Shown: positions 9,529 to 21,016, counted from the stretch's first letter. The stretch is DNA of 64,000 bases from Lamellibrachia columna (GCA_963662155.1 OY759265.1:14912761-14976760); one strand, 5' to 3'. The notes: generated by a model not told the origin, from the sequence alone. Made by a program: numbers and translations.

Positions 9529-12308
9529 TACAAGATTTACAAGATTTGCCATCCAAGCCAAAGGCCCAGATGGCAAGTGGACAAGGAAGCCATTGGCTTA
9601 TCGAGAGTCCAACAATGTTCATCTACTTATAACCCGCCCTCCTGAGATATGTGTCAACCTTGTTTTTAAACATATTCACGCTGCTAGCAGTTACACAATC
9701 TGTAGACAATTTGTTCCATTCATTTATTGTCCTCTGTGAGAACGAGTGCTTCCTGATGTCCAATCTACATTGATCCTTTACTAATTTTACCTCATGTCCT
9801 CTAGTTCTGCTATCCTTCTTGAGTGAGAAAAACATATTTCTATCAATAATTTCATACCCATTCAATATCTTAAAAACTTCAATCTGATCTCCTCTTAACC
9901 TCCTTGTCTCTAGAGTTGTTAAACCACATTCTTTCAGGCGTTCTTCATAACTAAGGTCTCTAAGTTCTGGAATCATTTTAGTTGCTCTCCTTTGTATGCG
10001 TTCAAGCGTATCTATATCCTTCTTACGATATGGTCTCCATGCTTGTATACAGTATTCTAAATGAGGTCTAACTATTGCTTTATAAAGAGGTATAATTAAC
10101 TTTTTTCCCTTGTATGTTATGTTTCTTCTAATCAATCCAAGAATTTGATTACCCTTTGAAGCTGCAATACCACACTGCTCTGAAACTTTCATATCAGCGC
10201 TTATTGTAACTCCTAAGTCCTTTTCTTTTACAGTAGTACCCAGAACAGTATCTCCCATTTTATAGTTTACATTCAAGTTCCCATGTCCTGTATGTAGGCA
10301 TTTACATTTCCCAAAATTGAACAGCATCTGCCATTTCTCAGACCATTTCACTAATCTGTCTAGATCGTTTTGTAAATGTTGTTTATCACCATCAGTATTA
10401 ACCTTTCTAAACAGTTTTGTGTCATCCGCAAATTTCAGTACGTTACTTGTTATACTGTCGTCCAAGTCATTGATATAAATTAAGAATAATATAGGTCCTA
10501 GTACTGACCCTTGAGGTACCCCACTCAAAACCGATTTCCAATTTGAAACTTCTCCATCTACTACAACTCGTTGTCTTCTGTCAGTCAGCCATTGTTCTAT
10601 CCAGTCAGTTATGCTATCCCCGATACCATGGGCTTTTAATTTAAGTAGCAATCTTTGATGTGGCACTTTGTCAAAAGCTTTCTGAAAATCTAAGTAGATA
10701 ATATCTACTGGCGATCCCACGTCTATCCACTTAGTGATTTCTTCCAAAAAACATAACATATTTGTTAAGCATGACCTTGCTTTAAGGAATCCATGTTGAG
10801 ATGAATTTAATAATTTATGCTTAACGAGGAAGTCCACCATATGGTCTTTAATTAACCTTTCTAATAATTTACAAATCACTGACGTTAAACTCACTGGTCT
10901 GTAATTCTCTGACTTATTTCTCGAACCCTTTTTAAATAATGGTATGATGTTTGCTTCTTTCCATTCAAACGGAACAACTCCCTCTTTTAATGACAAGTTG
11001 AATACTCTTGCAAGTGGTATACTGATTTGATCTACTGTTTCCATTAGTAATTTTGGAGGAATCCCATCCACTCCCGGTGATTTGTTATCCTTCATTGCCC
11101 TTATTTTCTTAGCTACCAATTCTGGAGTTACAACTAACGGTCCTAAATATTCAGATTTAGCCCCCTGAAATTTAGCATCAGCAACTGGTAATGAACTAAT
11201 ATCTTCCTTGGTAAACACTGAACTGAAGTAACCATTTAGGTCTTCCGCCATTAAAAACCCCTGTGATATTATATTTCCAGCACTGTCTTCTAGAGGTCCA
11301 ACCTTGTCTTGTACGTTTTGTTTACTCCTGACATATGCATAAAAACTCTTGCTGTCATTTTTTATGTTACATGCCAGTTTTTGCTCATAGCTTCTTTTAG
11401 ATTGTCTGATTTCAGTTGTAGCTGCATTAAGTGCCTCTTTGTATTTTGCATAGTCTTCTTCCTTTCTGGTACGCCTATAAACCCTCCACATAGTTTGTTT
11501 TAGCATTATTTTTCTAATAGCCTCTTTTGACAAATGTTTCTTTCTACACCGTTTTCCTTGTTTTCGGAAGGGAACAAATTTATCGATGATACTCTCAATT
11601 TCATATTTAAGAATGTTCCAGCATTCAATTGCGGTCTTATTCATCAGCATGTTATTCCAATCTAGCTGTGCTAAGTATTTTCTCATATCTTTGTAGTTAC
11701 CTTTGTGGAAGTTTCTCTTGTACGTTTTCTTATTTTTACTTTCTGATTTTACATTGATGTCAAAATGTATTTGATTATGGTCACTATTACCCAATGGTTC
11801 AAATATTTTTACATTGTCCACTAATTCTTTTTGTGATGACAAAACTATATCTAATACATTTTCTCCCCTGGTTGGTTCTAGTACGTGCTGAGTAAGAAAG
11901 CTATCCTGGATTAAACATAGAAATTGTTGATCCTCAATCCCTGTGCTCTCTAGAGAATTCCATTGTATGTGTCCATGGTTAAAATCTCCCATTATGATAC
12001 ATTCCCCTTTACTAACTTCCTTTATAGCGTTTTTTATTTTTGTGTTGTCCTCTTCGTTTATGTTTGGACTTCGGTAAACTAATCCAATAGTTAATTTTGA
12101 ATTTCCTGAAACAATTTTGCACCAAACAGCTTCATCGCAATCTGCTTCCCTTTCTAGTTTTATTTCATAAGCCTGAATAGATTCTTTAACATATAAAATA
12201 ACTCCCCCGCCCCTTCTTCCTATTCGATCTTTCCTAAACATTACGTATCCTGTCAGTCCTAATTCAGCATCTGTAATATCTATGTTGGCCCATGATTCAG
12301 TTATACCA
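9529..12308 (-). mobile_element. CR1-clade LINE, nearly complete, 5' truncated
   Basis: This is a minus-strand CR1 retrotransposon. The 3' end is a short UTR of about 90 bp ending in TTGTAAATC-type tandem tails (9529-9548). The ORF is intact from its first Met to the stop. The open frame continues upstream of that Met through ITESW, the conserved endonuclease motif, before the copy breaks off in the flanking minisatellite. It therefore lacks ORF1 and the first few dozen endonuclease residues. A sister copy at 47331-49860 is almost identical at the nucleotide level, which implies recent activity of the family. Other copies lie at 14865, 17745, 22798, 27985, 37325, 44935, 46180 and 58487. Confidence 0.92.
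9623..12241 (-). CDS. CR1 ORF2 protein: endonuclease and reverse transcriptase (872 aa)
   Basis: This protein would nick target DNA and copy the element's RNA at the nick (target-primed reverse transcription). The APE-type endonuclease covers residues 1 to about 170, with GRRGGGVILYV at the start, GDFNHG at 85-90 and SDH at 153-155. The reverse transcriptase follows with KSPGVDGIPPKLL, YRPVSLTSV, YLDFQKAFDKVPH, GVPQGSVLGPILF and FADD at residues 604-607, so the two catalytic aspartates are present. The C-terminal region has the CR1 signatures RPHLEYC, LERIQRRATKMI and RRLRGDQIEVF. There are no internal stops. The chosen Met is simply the first in the surviving frame; the original start lay upstream. 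Usual CR1 ORF2 proteins are somewhat longer. Whether the copy could still act is unknown, but its 5' truncation argues against autonomous expression. Confidence 0.9.
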   Translation of the reverse strand: MFRKDRIGRRGGGVILYVKESIQAYEIKLEREADCDEAVWCKIVSGNSKLTIGLVYRSPNINEEDNTKIKNAIKEVSKGECIIMGDFNHGHIQWNSLESTGIEDQQFLCLIQDSFLTQHVLEPTRGENVLDIVLSSQKELVDNVKIFEPLGNSDHNQIHFDINVKSESKNKKTYKRNFHKGNYKDMRKYLAQLDWNNMLMNKTAIECWNILKYEIESIIDKFVPFRKQGKRCRKKHLSKEAIRKIMLKQTMWRVYRRTRKEEDYAKYKEALNAATTEIRQSKRSYEQKLACNIKNDSKSFYAYVRSKQNVQDKVGPLEDSAGNIISQGFLMAEDLNGYFSSVFTKEDISSLPVADAKFQGAKSEYLGPLVVTPELVAKKIRAMKDNKSPGVDGIPPKLLMETVDQISIPLARVFNLSLKEGVVPFEWKEANIIPLFKKGSRNKSENYRPVSLTSVICKLLERLIKDHMVDFLVKHKLLNSSQHGFLKARSCLTNMLCFLEEITKWIDVGSPVDIIYLDFQKAFDKVPHQRLLLKLKAHGIGDSITDWIEQWLTDRRQRVVVDGEVSNWKSVLSGVPQGSVLGPILFLIYINDLDDSITSNVLKFADDTKLFRKVNTDGDKQHLQNDLDRLVKWSEKWQMLFNFGKCKCLHTGHGNLNVNYKMGDTVLGTTVKEKDLGVTISADMKVSEQCGIAASKGNQILGLIRRNITYKGKKLIIPLYKAIVRPHLEYCIQAWRPYRKKDIDTLERIQRRATKMIPELRDLSYEERLKECGLTTLETRRLRGDQIEVFKILNGYEIIDRNMFFSLKKDSRTRGHEVKLVKDQCRLDIRKHSFSQRTINEWNKLSTDCVTASSVNMFKNKVDTYLRRAGYK

Positions 12309-12345
12309 TGGTGTGGTGTTGCCTTGAATTGTGGTGGTGGTGCTT
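12309..12345. repeat. Remnant of the 18-bp minisatellite
   Basis: The sequence gttgccttgaattgtggtgg matches the units of the array at 8010-9528. It lies directly past the 5' end of the CR1 element and marks the far side of the insertion site. Confidence 0.7.
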
Positions 12346-13308
12346 TTCTTTGGGTGGTGCCTTGCTATCAGAATGAGAGTTTGTCGTAAGTGGTATTAAC
12401 TGCTCTGTTGACATTTCACAGCCGTTCTGTTGTAGTGTTATCTCAGTAGTAGGCCTATTACACAATGCGTGGAATGGCACTGTTGTGTAGTAGGCTGAAC
12501 TTAAAAAGACATACATTGTCACAGAAGTACCCCTGGGAGACTACGCCACAGCATCGTTTGTTTTCCCGCACCTTCAGCCTCCCGCTGCGGGTTTTTTTTT
12601 AGCCTGTTGGCTGCACCTGCTGACTCCCTTAATTCAGGCACCCGATATAATTTATTTGATACATCTCTCTTCTTTCTTCTATATTTTTAGTATAATCTTT
12701 CACTTCTCCACTTGCCTGATTCCCGATCCTGATTTCCTTATCCTGATCATAAAAATCGACCCAACAATTTAATTAGTAAATTCACACATTATTTCTACCA
12801 TGACGCTTAGCAAGAAAATCTACAGCATTCTAAAAAATTCTATAGAAATCTATAGATTCTATTGAAATAGTTTATGGTCTACTTAAAGGTTCCTCCTCAG
12901 TTAGATCAGTTAGAGTAAATTCTGTTGATGATTTAGAAAAGTATGCTCTTTTTAATTAAGCCGACTGCAGATATTACTTAACATATTCACACACTACATA
13001 TTAGGACATAAACGAACAGGATTCACGATAGGCTAAATATGTTGAGGATGCAGTTTTAGCTATGTCCGCAAAAATCTTATAGAATATTCTAGAAAAAATT
13101 CTATAGAATTGTTGGTAGCCCATTTGCCCGGCAGTGACTGTTACCAACATGTGTTTGATACAGTGGAGACAAACTTGATCATGATAACTACGCTGCGATG
13201 TGATCACACTAACAGCAGGCCTTGTTGATGAGCTGAGTGTTAGTCTGTGTTGATTCATAGCAGGGAGTCCTTGGAGCATCCTCTCAAGAGGCTGCTGTGC
13301 ATCCGGCA
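12346..13308. other. No gene seen
   Basis: This is ordinary AT-rich DNA. A small run of short repeats (tctatagaaatctatagattc-type hairpins) occurs near 12830-12870. I found no exon with convincing splice signals. Confidence 0.5.
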
Positions 13309-14525
13309 TGACAGCCTGATGACCTGTGTGCATCAGTACTCATGGTGTGACAGCCTGGTGACCTGTGTGTGTCAGTACCCATGGCGTGACAGCCTGGTAA
13401 TCAGTGTGTATCAGTACCCATGGCGTGAGAGCCTGGTGACCCGTGTGTGTCAGTACCCGTGGCATGACAGCCTGGTGACCCATGTACGTCTGTACTCATG
13501 GCGTGACAACCTGGTGAGCCATGTGCGTCACAACCCATGGTGTGACAGCCTGGTGACCTGTGTGTGTCACCACCTGTGGCTTCACAGCCTGGTGAGCCAT
13601 GTGTGTCAGTACCCGTGGCGTGATAACCTGGTGAACCGTGTGTCAGTACCCGTGGTGTGACAGCCTGGTGACCTGTGTGTACCTGTGGCATGTCAGCCTG
13701 GTGACCTGTTTGCGTCAGTACCTGTGGCGTGTCAGCCTGGCGACCTGTATGTACCTGTGGCATGTCAGCCTGGTGACCTGCATATGTCAGTACCCATGTA
13801 CGTCTGTACTCATGGCGTGACAACCTGGTGAGCCATGTGCGTCACAACCCATGGCGTGACAGCCTGGTGACCTGTGTGTGTCACCACCTGTGGCTTCACA
13901 GCCTGGTGAGCCATGTGTGTCAGTACCCGTGGCGTGATAACCTGGTGAACCGTGTGTCAATACCCGTGGTGTGACAGCCTGGTGACCTGTGTGTACCTGT
14001 GGCATGTCAGCCTGGTGACCTGTTTGCGTCAGTACCTGTGGCGTGTCAGCCTGGCGACCTGTATGTACCTGTGGCATGTCAGCCTGGTGACCTGCATATG
14101 TCAGTACCCATGTACGTCTGTACTCATGGCGTGACAACCTGGTGAGCCATGTGCGTCACAACCCATGGCGTGACAGCCTGGTGACCTGTGTGTGTCACCA
14201 CCTGTGGCTTCACAGCCTGGTGAGCCATGTGTGTCAGTACCCGTGGCGTGATAACCTGGTGAACCGTGTGTCAGTACCCGTGGTGTGACAGCCTGGTGAC
14301 CTGTGTGTACCTGTGGCATGTCAGCCTGGTGACCTGTTTGCGTCAGTACCTGTGGCGTGTCAGCCTGGCGACCTGTATGTACCTGTGGCATGTCAGCCTG
14401 GTGACCTGCGTATGTCAGTACCCATGGCATGTCAGCCTGGTGACCTGTGTATGTCAGTACCCATGGCATGTCAGCCTGGTGACCTGCATATATGTCAGTA
14501 CCCATGGCATGTCACCCTGGTGAAA
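13309..14525. repeat. 39-bp minisatellite with a 314-bp higher-order repeat
   Basis: The basic unit is about 39 bp and contains cagcctggtgacctgtgtg and a cagtacccatgg block. A larger block starting at atgtacgtctgtactcatgg recurs at 13795, 14109 and (as atgtacgtctgtactcatgg) 13481, a spacing of 314 bp. Several overlapping open frames on both strands are products of the repeat. Confidence 0.92.
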
Positions 14526-14864
14526 CGTGTATTTCTCAGTTGTTGTGTTAACCAATAATATTACAAGCGCATAGAACTGAGGACAGGAAGTTAACTTTAA
14601 CTGACTGTAACGGTCATCGCTGGTCAGATATGTAACGACAGGCATTTCCTTGAATTGCTCTTTGATGTTGGGCTGGTTCTGAGAACCATGACTGACCTAG
14701 CCAGCAAGTGCAAAGTACAAATGATTCAGTGTACATCCATACATTGTGTAGGGTGTATACCAGGGTAGGGTAGCAGGCTGCCACCCCTTGTGATGGGTCA
14801 GTGTAGTGCTTTGAGTTTTGAGACACAAGTAGAAGCATCACTGTGTTGAAGCATCACGGGTACC

Positions 14865-15070
14865 GCAATTGAATGTTGGAACATTCTAAAATAAGAAATT
14901 GAGAGTATCATTGATAAATTTGTTCCGTTAAAAAACATGGAAAACGGTCTAGAAAGAAACACTTGTCAAAAGAAGCTATTCGAAAAATAGTGTACAAGCA
15001 AACTATGTGAAGGGTTTATAGGCGTATCAGAAAGGATGAAGACTACTCAAGTTACAAAGAGGCACTTAAT
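14865..15070 (+). mobile_element. CR1 internal fragment
   Basis: This matches the segment between the endonuclease and RT of the intact CR1 copy, in the opposite orientation. Landmarks are EIESIIDKFVP, a KKHLSKEAIRK-like stretch with a stop, and YKEAL at the end. It is truncated at both ends and frame-broken. Confidence 0.8.
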
Positions 15071-15075
15071 CAATC

Positions 15076-15540
15076 AATCAATCAATGTGAGTTTATTTCG
15101 TTACTCATTTACAATGTTGTTACAGGTACGGTCATAAATAATTTGATTTAGTAACTCAGGAGATTCTCTGGAAACCCCAAGGGGTTTATTAAGAGAACCA
15201 CCTACGATTGGTATAGTAATCTTGTCATGGAATGATGCTGCAAGTTGGCAATTATGTTAATAATACTAGATGTGACACAAATAAAAAATTACAATGAAGC
15301 GTCTTAATCCAGCAATCTAGCACAATCTAACAACGTGTTAATTGAACAATATAGTGAATATTTGTTAGAATTTGCCAAAAAAAATATGTTAATAATAGTA
15401 GATGTGATGCATATAAAAAATTGCAAGTCGTCGTAATCCATCAATCTAGAACAATATAACAATGTGAGGCAAAGTGATAGTTGAACAATATAATGAAGAT
15501 TCATTAGTATTTGCCAAAAAAAAATTTTTTTTTAAATAAT
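15076..15540. repeat. Imperfect tandem duplication of about 140 bp
   Basis: Two similar segments, each with tagatgtga, caatctag, ttgaacaatata and ending in tttgccaaaaaaaa, lie at about 15255-15388 and 15389-15535. The first part (15076-15250) starts with an (aatc)n run and is otherwise unremarkable. Confidence 0.7.
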
Positions 15541-15890
15541 AAATAAAATAAATAAATAAAACTGCATGATTCGTTGTAGACAACGACATGTATTTGTACC
15601 TACATCAGTACAGGTTAAGCCCAAATCAAGTCTGAGTGGGAAATTAGGACATGTTGCAGTATGTCGAGAGCAGGCGTTGTTTTAACTTGTTTTTAAATTG
15701 GTTTTCTGATACAGAATTCTGTATGTGTTCTGGTATGGAATTCCAGAATGAAGGCCCCGAGTATTTAATTGTAAATTTCCGCGTGTTTGTCCGTGCTTCA
15801 TGCATAAAGTTATCATTGCTGTTCGTAGTATAGTAATTGTGGATTTCCAAGCAAATTTTACATCAATTGTTTCCATACACCTAACCAAAC
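15541..15890 (-). mobile_element. LINE C-terminal fragment with 3' UTR
   Basis: The minus-strand frame 15850-15644 contains TRKFTIKYSGPSFWNSIPEH followed by NQFKNKLKQRLLS and a stop. This is the conserved C-terminus of jockey-superfamily ORF2 proteins (GP..WNS.P followed by FK..LK..L). It belongs to a family different from the CR1 copies. The 3' UTR runs toward the A/T-rich run at 15520-15560. It is 5' truncated. Confidence 0.75.
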
Positions 15891-17438
15891 CTATTAAACA
15901 ATTTCAACTGACATCCTATACATTAAATAAATAAAGATTAAATTCAATAATCAATTAAAAAACCCTTTCACTATTTAAAGATATTAGTCTTGTAGTTGTA
16001 TGTGCCACTCACAGCGCATGCACACAGACCACCACAAACTCCTGGGTTAGCCCTTGAATGGGCTATTTGGAGTGTAACCACTTGAGACATCTATTCCGCG
16101 CATCTGGGTCAACCTTGGTCAAAAACTGAGCTATAATGTAACATGGAACACATCACTGTACAAACAATAAACTTGTTAAGTGCTTAATAAGATATGTGTA
16201 GAAATAGTCTGTCAGGATCTGTTAATTATCATTCTTTCTGTGAAATTCATATTAAATAAAGTGTTGTGTAACTCCATTTGTGGGAACTTTTGACTTTTTG
16301 TCCGCATTTTGAGTGATGGAGACTAAGTCATTATTTTATTAGTCATGTGGCTTTTGTGATGTGAATCACAACTCAAAATGCAAGAAAAACAGGCACAAAT
16401 AGGACACAAATCAACATCAGCCTTGCCAACTACGTATGCACATAATGAAGAAAGCTGTTGACTTACGAATCTTGGCCAGCGGCTGTTTCCCAATAAATGG
16501 TGACCACAACTTGTGTCCAACTCATGCATTTTTCTTGCATGAATCTTTCTTGTTTTGAGTGCAATGGAAATAAATCTGGTGTTGTTCAAAGGAGTGTTGT
16601 TCATAGAGATAATAATGATAACTATATATAATACTTTATCGCTGATGTTGGAGGAACAAATTGCTTGTGAATTGAATTCACGTGCCTGTCCAAGTCCTCC
16701 TGTGTCGCATTCACAAATCCATTAAAAATGTTTTAAAATATGGAAACCTTATAAATCATTTGTTTTTCCTTTTGTACTTCAAAAAAGCTCAGCATAAAAT
16801 ATGTATTTAAAATATATCACTGAAGGTTTATAGATACAAACAATTGTCATTGGAAACTAGCAAAAAGCTATTTAAAAAATATGTGCTACATTTAAAAAAA
16901 CAATTGTTTTATATTTATTGTTTATTTTAATCGAAATATGATTTTTGTCAAATATTGAAGTGTGAAAGAAATGTTTCTATTATAATTTATGAATTGCTGT
17001 GTGATATGTGTGTGATTTTTGACTTTTCATTTATTTCCGAGGACCAGCAGAAATTTGGGCCTGTTGCATCTTAATAATACAGCAGTTATCTGTGAAAAAT
17101 ATGTTGTCACATTAATAAACGAATGCTACACAAAGATACCATAGCAAAGTAATTCAATCCACTTTCACTTATATTTTAGTTCCACCAGGAGCTCTTGTCA
17201 TCATTTATTTTGAAACAGCCCGCAGTAATATCTATGACCTCGTCCATTAGGTCGTCGTTTGTTGCCACTGACTGATTTATTAATATATGCAAAAAATATA
17301 TTAATATATGTTACACAGTCTGTTTGGTTGGAGTAATGCTGTCTGCAGTTTAGTGATATTATTTGCTGTGTTGATTCGTCTTGCCCCAGATATCCTTTGA
17401 AAAATGGGTTTGAGAAACAATAAAGTCGCAGCTTGTGA
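15891..17438. other. No gene seen
   Basis: This is AT-rich DNA without a supportable exon. One minus-strand frame (16323-16604) contains several cysteines but no known motif and no splice support. Confidence 0.5.
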
Positions 17439-17516
17439 GTTTCAGGGTCCTCCTTTAGTTTCAGGGTCCTCCTTTAGTTTCAGGGTCCTCCTTTAGTTTC
17501 AGGGTCCTCCTTTAGT
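17439..17516. repeat. 19-bp tandem repeat, four copies
   Basis: The unit tttcagggtcctcctttag is repeated essentially perfectly four times. It is short and recent. Confidence 0.95.
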
Positions 17517-17744
17517 CATTGTTTATTTTCTCGTCTTAGAATTGATTTGCAAAAAATCAGATTTATCTAGTATCCACTGTGACATGCTAACTCTTTTGTG
17601 CACTTTCAGATTTTGTACTGAAAATGGGCGATGCTTTTTGTTTCCCTTTAATTAGACACTAACTACTAAGGTCATTAAGCAGCTGTGAGCCATACTTAGG
17701 AAATAATGCTTAGTGTTAATTTTTGAAAGAATCCAGTGAGAGAG

Positions 17745-18490
17745 CGAATGGTGACCAGTAGATGTTATATACCTAGATTTTCAAAAAGCTTCTCATATCT
17801 TGCAAAGAACTAAGATAACTTCGTAATTATAATCTGCTGGAATAAGGGAAAGCATACAATGAACTATGCAGAAAATTGGGTTAAAAAACATTTCTATTTA
17901 TGTATAGAAAGATTTTTGTCTATATGCAGAAAAAGATTAATATATTTACTAGGTCAAGTCTCAAATTTGAATTGTTTTTTTAATTACATAGACCAAGATT
18001 GGCCCATTTTTAAATTGTAAAATTTGCATGTGACACAAATTTGTGTTAGAAAGATAAAAGAAAGTGTTGCAAAGTTTACAAGATGATTTGGATAAATTAG
18101 TTAAATGGTTTAAAAATGGAAGGTTATTCCATTTTGGAAATGATACATGTGTGTGATAAAACATAGGATATGGGAACATAAAAGGGTATACTATATAATG
18201 AGATAGTGTGTTAGGAATGCCTAGAAAAGGCTTGGGAGAAACAACAGGAATAGAACTAATGTGTCACAGCAATGTGGAATACGTCATCAAAGGCACCAAC
18301 ATTCGAGGGTTATAGTTGGAGGAACGTTGAACAACACGCAGCTTACAAGATGAAAATAATTATATCTTTACAAATCAGTAGTGAGGCCCGATTTAGAATA
18401 TTGCGTGCAGTCAGAGAGGCTGTATACCAGATGAAAGACATAAGTAAATTAGACAACACAAATTAGAGTAACTAAACTGATCCCTGAGAC
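17745..18490 (+). mobile_element. Heavily decayed CR1 relic
   Basis: Several stretches keep the order of CR1 ORF2: a YLDFQKAF-like block near 17765, a DDTNLC-like block near 18025, and LQDDLDKLVKWFKNGRLFHF near 18077-18140. A block resembling the RPHLEYC region follows near 18390. Stops and frameshifts are frequent, so it is old. Confidence 0.65.
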
Positions 18491-18877
18491 AGTAGCTATG
18501 AGAACCCTTTCCGAATGTACGTGTTCATAACGTTGGTGATTTCGAAATGAGAAACAACTGCACATCTGTGGTTTATGTGAAGGATTCATTTATTTTATTG
18601 ACAATGATTCATATTATCTCGTGAAATAAAAACTCTTCAAATTGGACATTTGTGGCTCTTATCAGCCCTAGTTATTGTAATAGTTTGCAGCAGACCATGT
18701 CGCCATCTGGTGAACAACACATTCGCATAAGTTAGAATAATGAAAGTATGCATTAGCAGTGTGCTGGTTTTATAGAAAATATGTATAATATAGGGCCTTC
18801 ATGTAATAACGTAGATAGCTAACTATTTTGATGATAAAGTACAGGATGAATACTGATTACAATTTAATGATGAAATA

Positions 18878-19690
18878 AATTAACTGGTACATCCCAGTGT
18901 GGTGCTGCCATCTGGTGGCTTTATTGCAACTATCATGAAATGTGAATACAAAGTAGTACCTGCCTTCAATGGACACATCTGTATCCAAGCAAGTGTCCCT
19001 ACAATGCAGATGTCCCCTCATGGGAGGGACAGACATGCAGGAGTGGATGGTTCAGTACTATATGGTAGAAATGTGTCAGGACATCTATTAATAATTGAAA
19101 CCTGCACATGTTGTTTAATAAGGATATTACTGTGGTACTACAGAATAAGTAAAACAAAACAAAACACATCTTAGAAAACCATACAAATTACATTTCTTAC
19201 ATATATTGGTCAATACAGTACCACTCCCAACAATTTTACACCATGATCCAGACTTGCACGAGTCGTGACACAGAAACATTTCCACATAAGATTGTCCGCC
19301 CGACTCCGCTCTCTCGTAACGTCCATCCTTTCTTAACAAATTCTAACAATCTAAATGATACAGACATACCATTAGCCTACTCAACTGGGCCCATGTTCTT
19401 GAAGAAATTTCTGCATATTTCAGAAGTAACACAAACATGGCAGGGAAATATCTCAGCTGCGACGTTTCATAAATCTCGAAGGATTTTTCTCATCTACTTT
19501 GTCACTAAATCGTAAGTTATTTACGAAATTCTAACAATATCGCCAGCTAATCCGAACCAAAAATAATAACCTGGAGATGAGCAACCAGACACGTATACTT
19601 GATTAAACATTAAAAACAATAAGTTGATTAAACATTAAAAACAATAATATGTACATCAGATGGCAGCACCTCACTGGGATGTACAATCGA
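18878..19690. mobile_element. Possible foldback element
   Basis: The left end reads gtacatcccagtgtggtgct followed by gccatctg. The right end contains the reverse complement, starting catcagatggcagcacc at about 19655. The arms are about 30 bp. No transposase is visible, and a clear target duplication was not found, so the class is uncertain. Confidence 0.4.
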
Positions 19691-20686
19691 TAATTGTTTC
19701 AATTCATCATTCAACCAATGATTCAGGAATGCACATATTCTGTGCCACTTGATATTGGGATTCACCGTTTCATACGTGGGTGACCAATTTACATTTTTGC
19801 GCACCGGTGCGCTCTGCCATTTGGCATCGCGAAGGATTTTTACGATGCGTGTCTGCGGATCAACATTATTATTCTTCCTCGTCATTTCACCACAGTTTTG
19901 TATTGGTGTTGCCTACTCAACTGCATTAAAAACTATTTAACTGATTCTTGTACAAGGCATATTTATGGATTTCGATTACAATTATTGACAAGCCGCTGTC
20001 ACTGGACTCGATTGAACTGCCGAAACCAAGCGGTGAAGGAAAGCCACTGGCACTGGCGAAACACTGTTGATCCATGCAAGAGCAAAACAAACATCACCTG
20101 TCTTCCACATTCATTGTACGTAAAGTTTATTGAGCACCATCAAAGCAATTCTAAGTTAGTTGTTTGGACAAACATGAGTACAGCGAGGTGAGACTGTGTT
20201 GCACGGCCATCGAAGTTATGTGACTTCTTGCATTGCGTAACTGCGACAACCAGTCACACACCACTATATTTGTCCGTCATTTTCTAAACATAATTATGAA
20301 ATTAATTATTGTTGTCTGCCTTAACAGGAACAAATAACCAAAATATTGTGTTCGCTGTTCGCATTCACCAAGTGGCCCCTCATCAGAAGGACATTAACAT
20401 GGTAAAACAGTCCGTACGTTGAGAAAGTGTCCTGATATAGTGTCTGCTCATCGGAGGGTATGTTGAAGGCAGGTACTACTGCACCGTGTTACTTGAATGC
20501 ATAGACATTTTTTCGTCATCAGATCTAACTCAGGTTTGGTAGAAATCAGACAACTTACACACAGTTTGTACCATGCATGGTGCCTGCATAACATAAAAAA
20601 GTTTTTTGATACTTTATTTCAGTATTTTATATTGAACTTGGGATATTTAAGCATCATCTATGGAAGAAGCTTGTGATTAGTGTTAA

Positions 20687-21016
20687 AGGTGCAATTAAAG
20701 CTTGATAATTTTTATCGTACAGATCATGTTATATGTCACAAAATGTATTTATTTTTACATCTTGATTGCCAAAATGTGTTTTAATGAACCATAATGTGTT
20801 CATATACTTTGACGGTTATCTGTTAATAACTAAAATGTCATGTTTACATTGTATGCTGAACAGCAAGGTTTATATTCGTAAACATATAACAGTCAAATTA
20901 TATTTTATAAGGCTGGTTCATTAAAACACGTTTTGGATGTAAAAATTCAGGAATAGATATAAGTTACACTATGTAACATGTTTCTACAATAAAAAAACCA
21001 ATCAGACTCTGCACCT
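20687..21016. mobile_element. 330-bp MITE flanked by TTAA
   Basis: Ends are AGGTGCA and TGCACCT, each directly bordered by TTAA (20683-20686 and 21017-21020). Longer internal inverted sequence is present: tttttacatc plus gtgttttaatgaacc on the left, with its complement near 20915-20950. TTAA flanks are characteristic of piggyBac-type insertion. No transposase is encoded. Confidence 0.6.

Noticed and set aside
7971..9632. Very long open frames of SLNCGG or NHHNSR repeats as genes
   Set aside because: Both follow from a stop-free 18-bp unit, lie on opposite strands of the same array, and have no splice or start context.
13001..14558. Overlapping open frames on both strands (DSLVTCV, GSPGCHA repeats)
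   Set aside because: They are produced by the 39-bp/314-bp minisatellite, and frames change where unit length changes.
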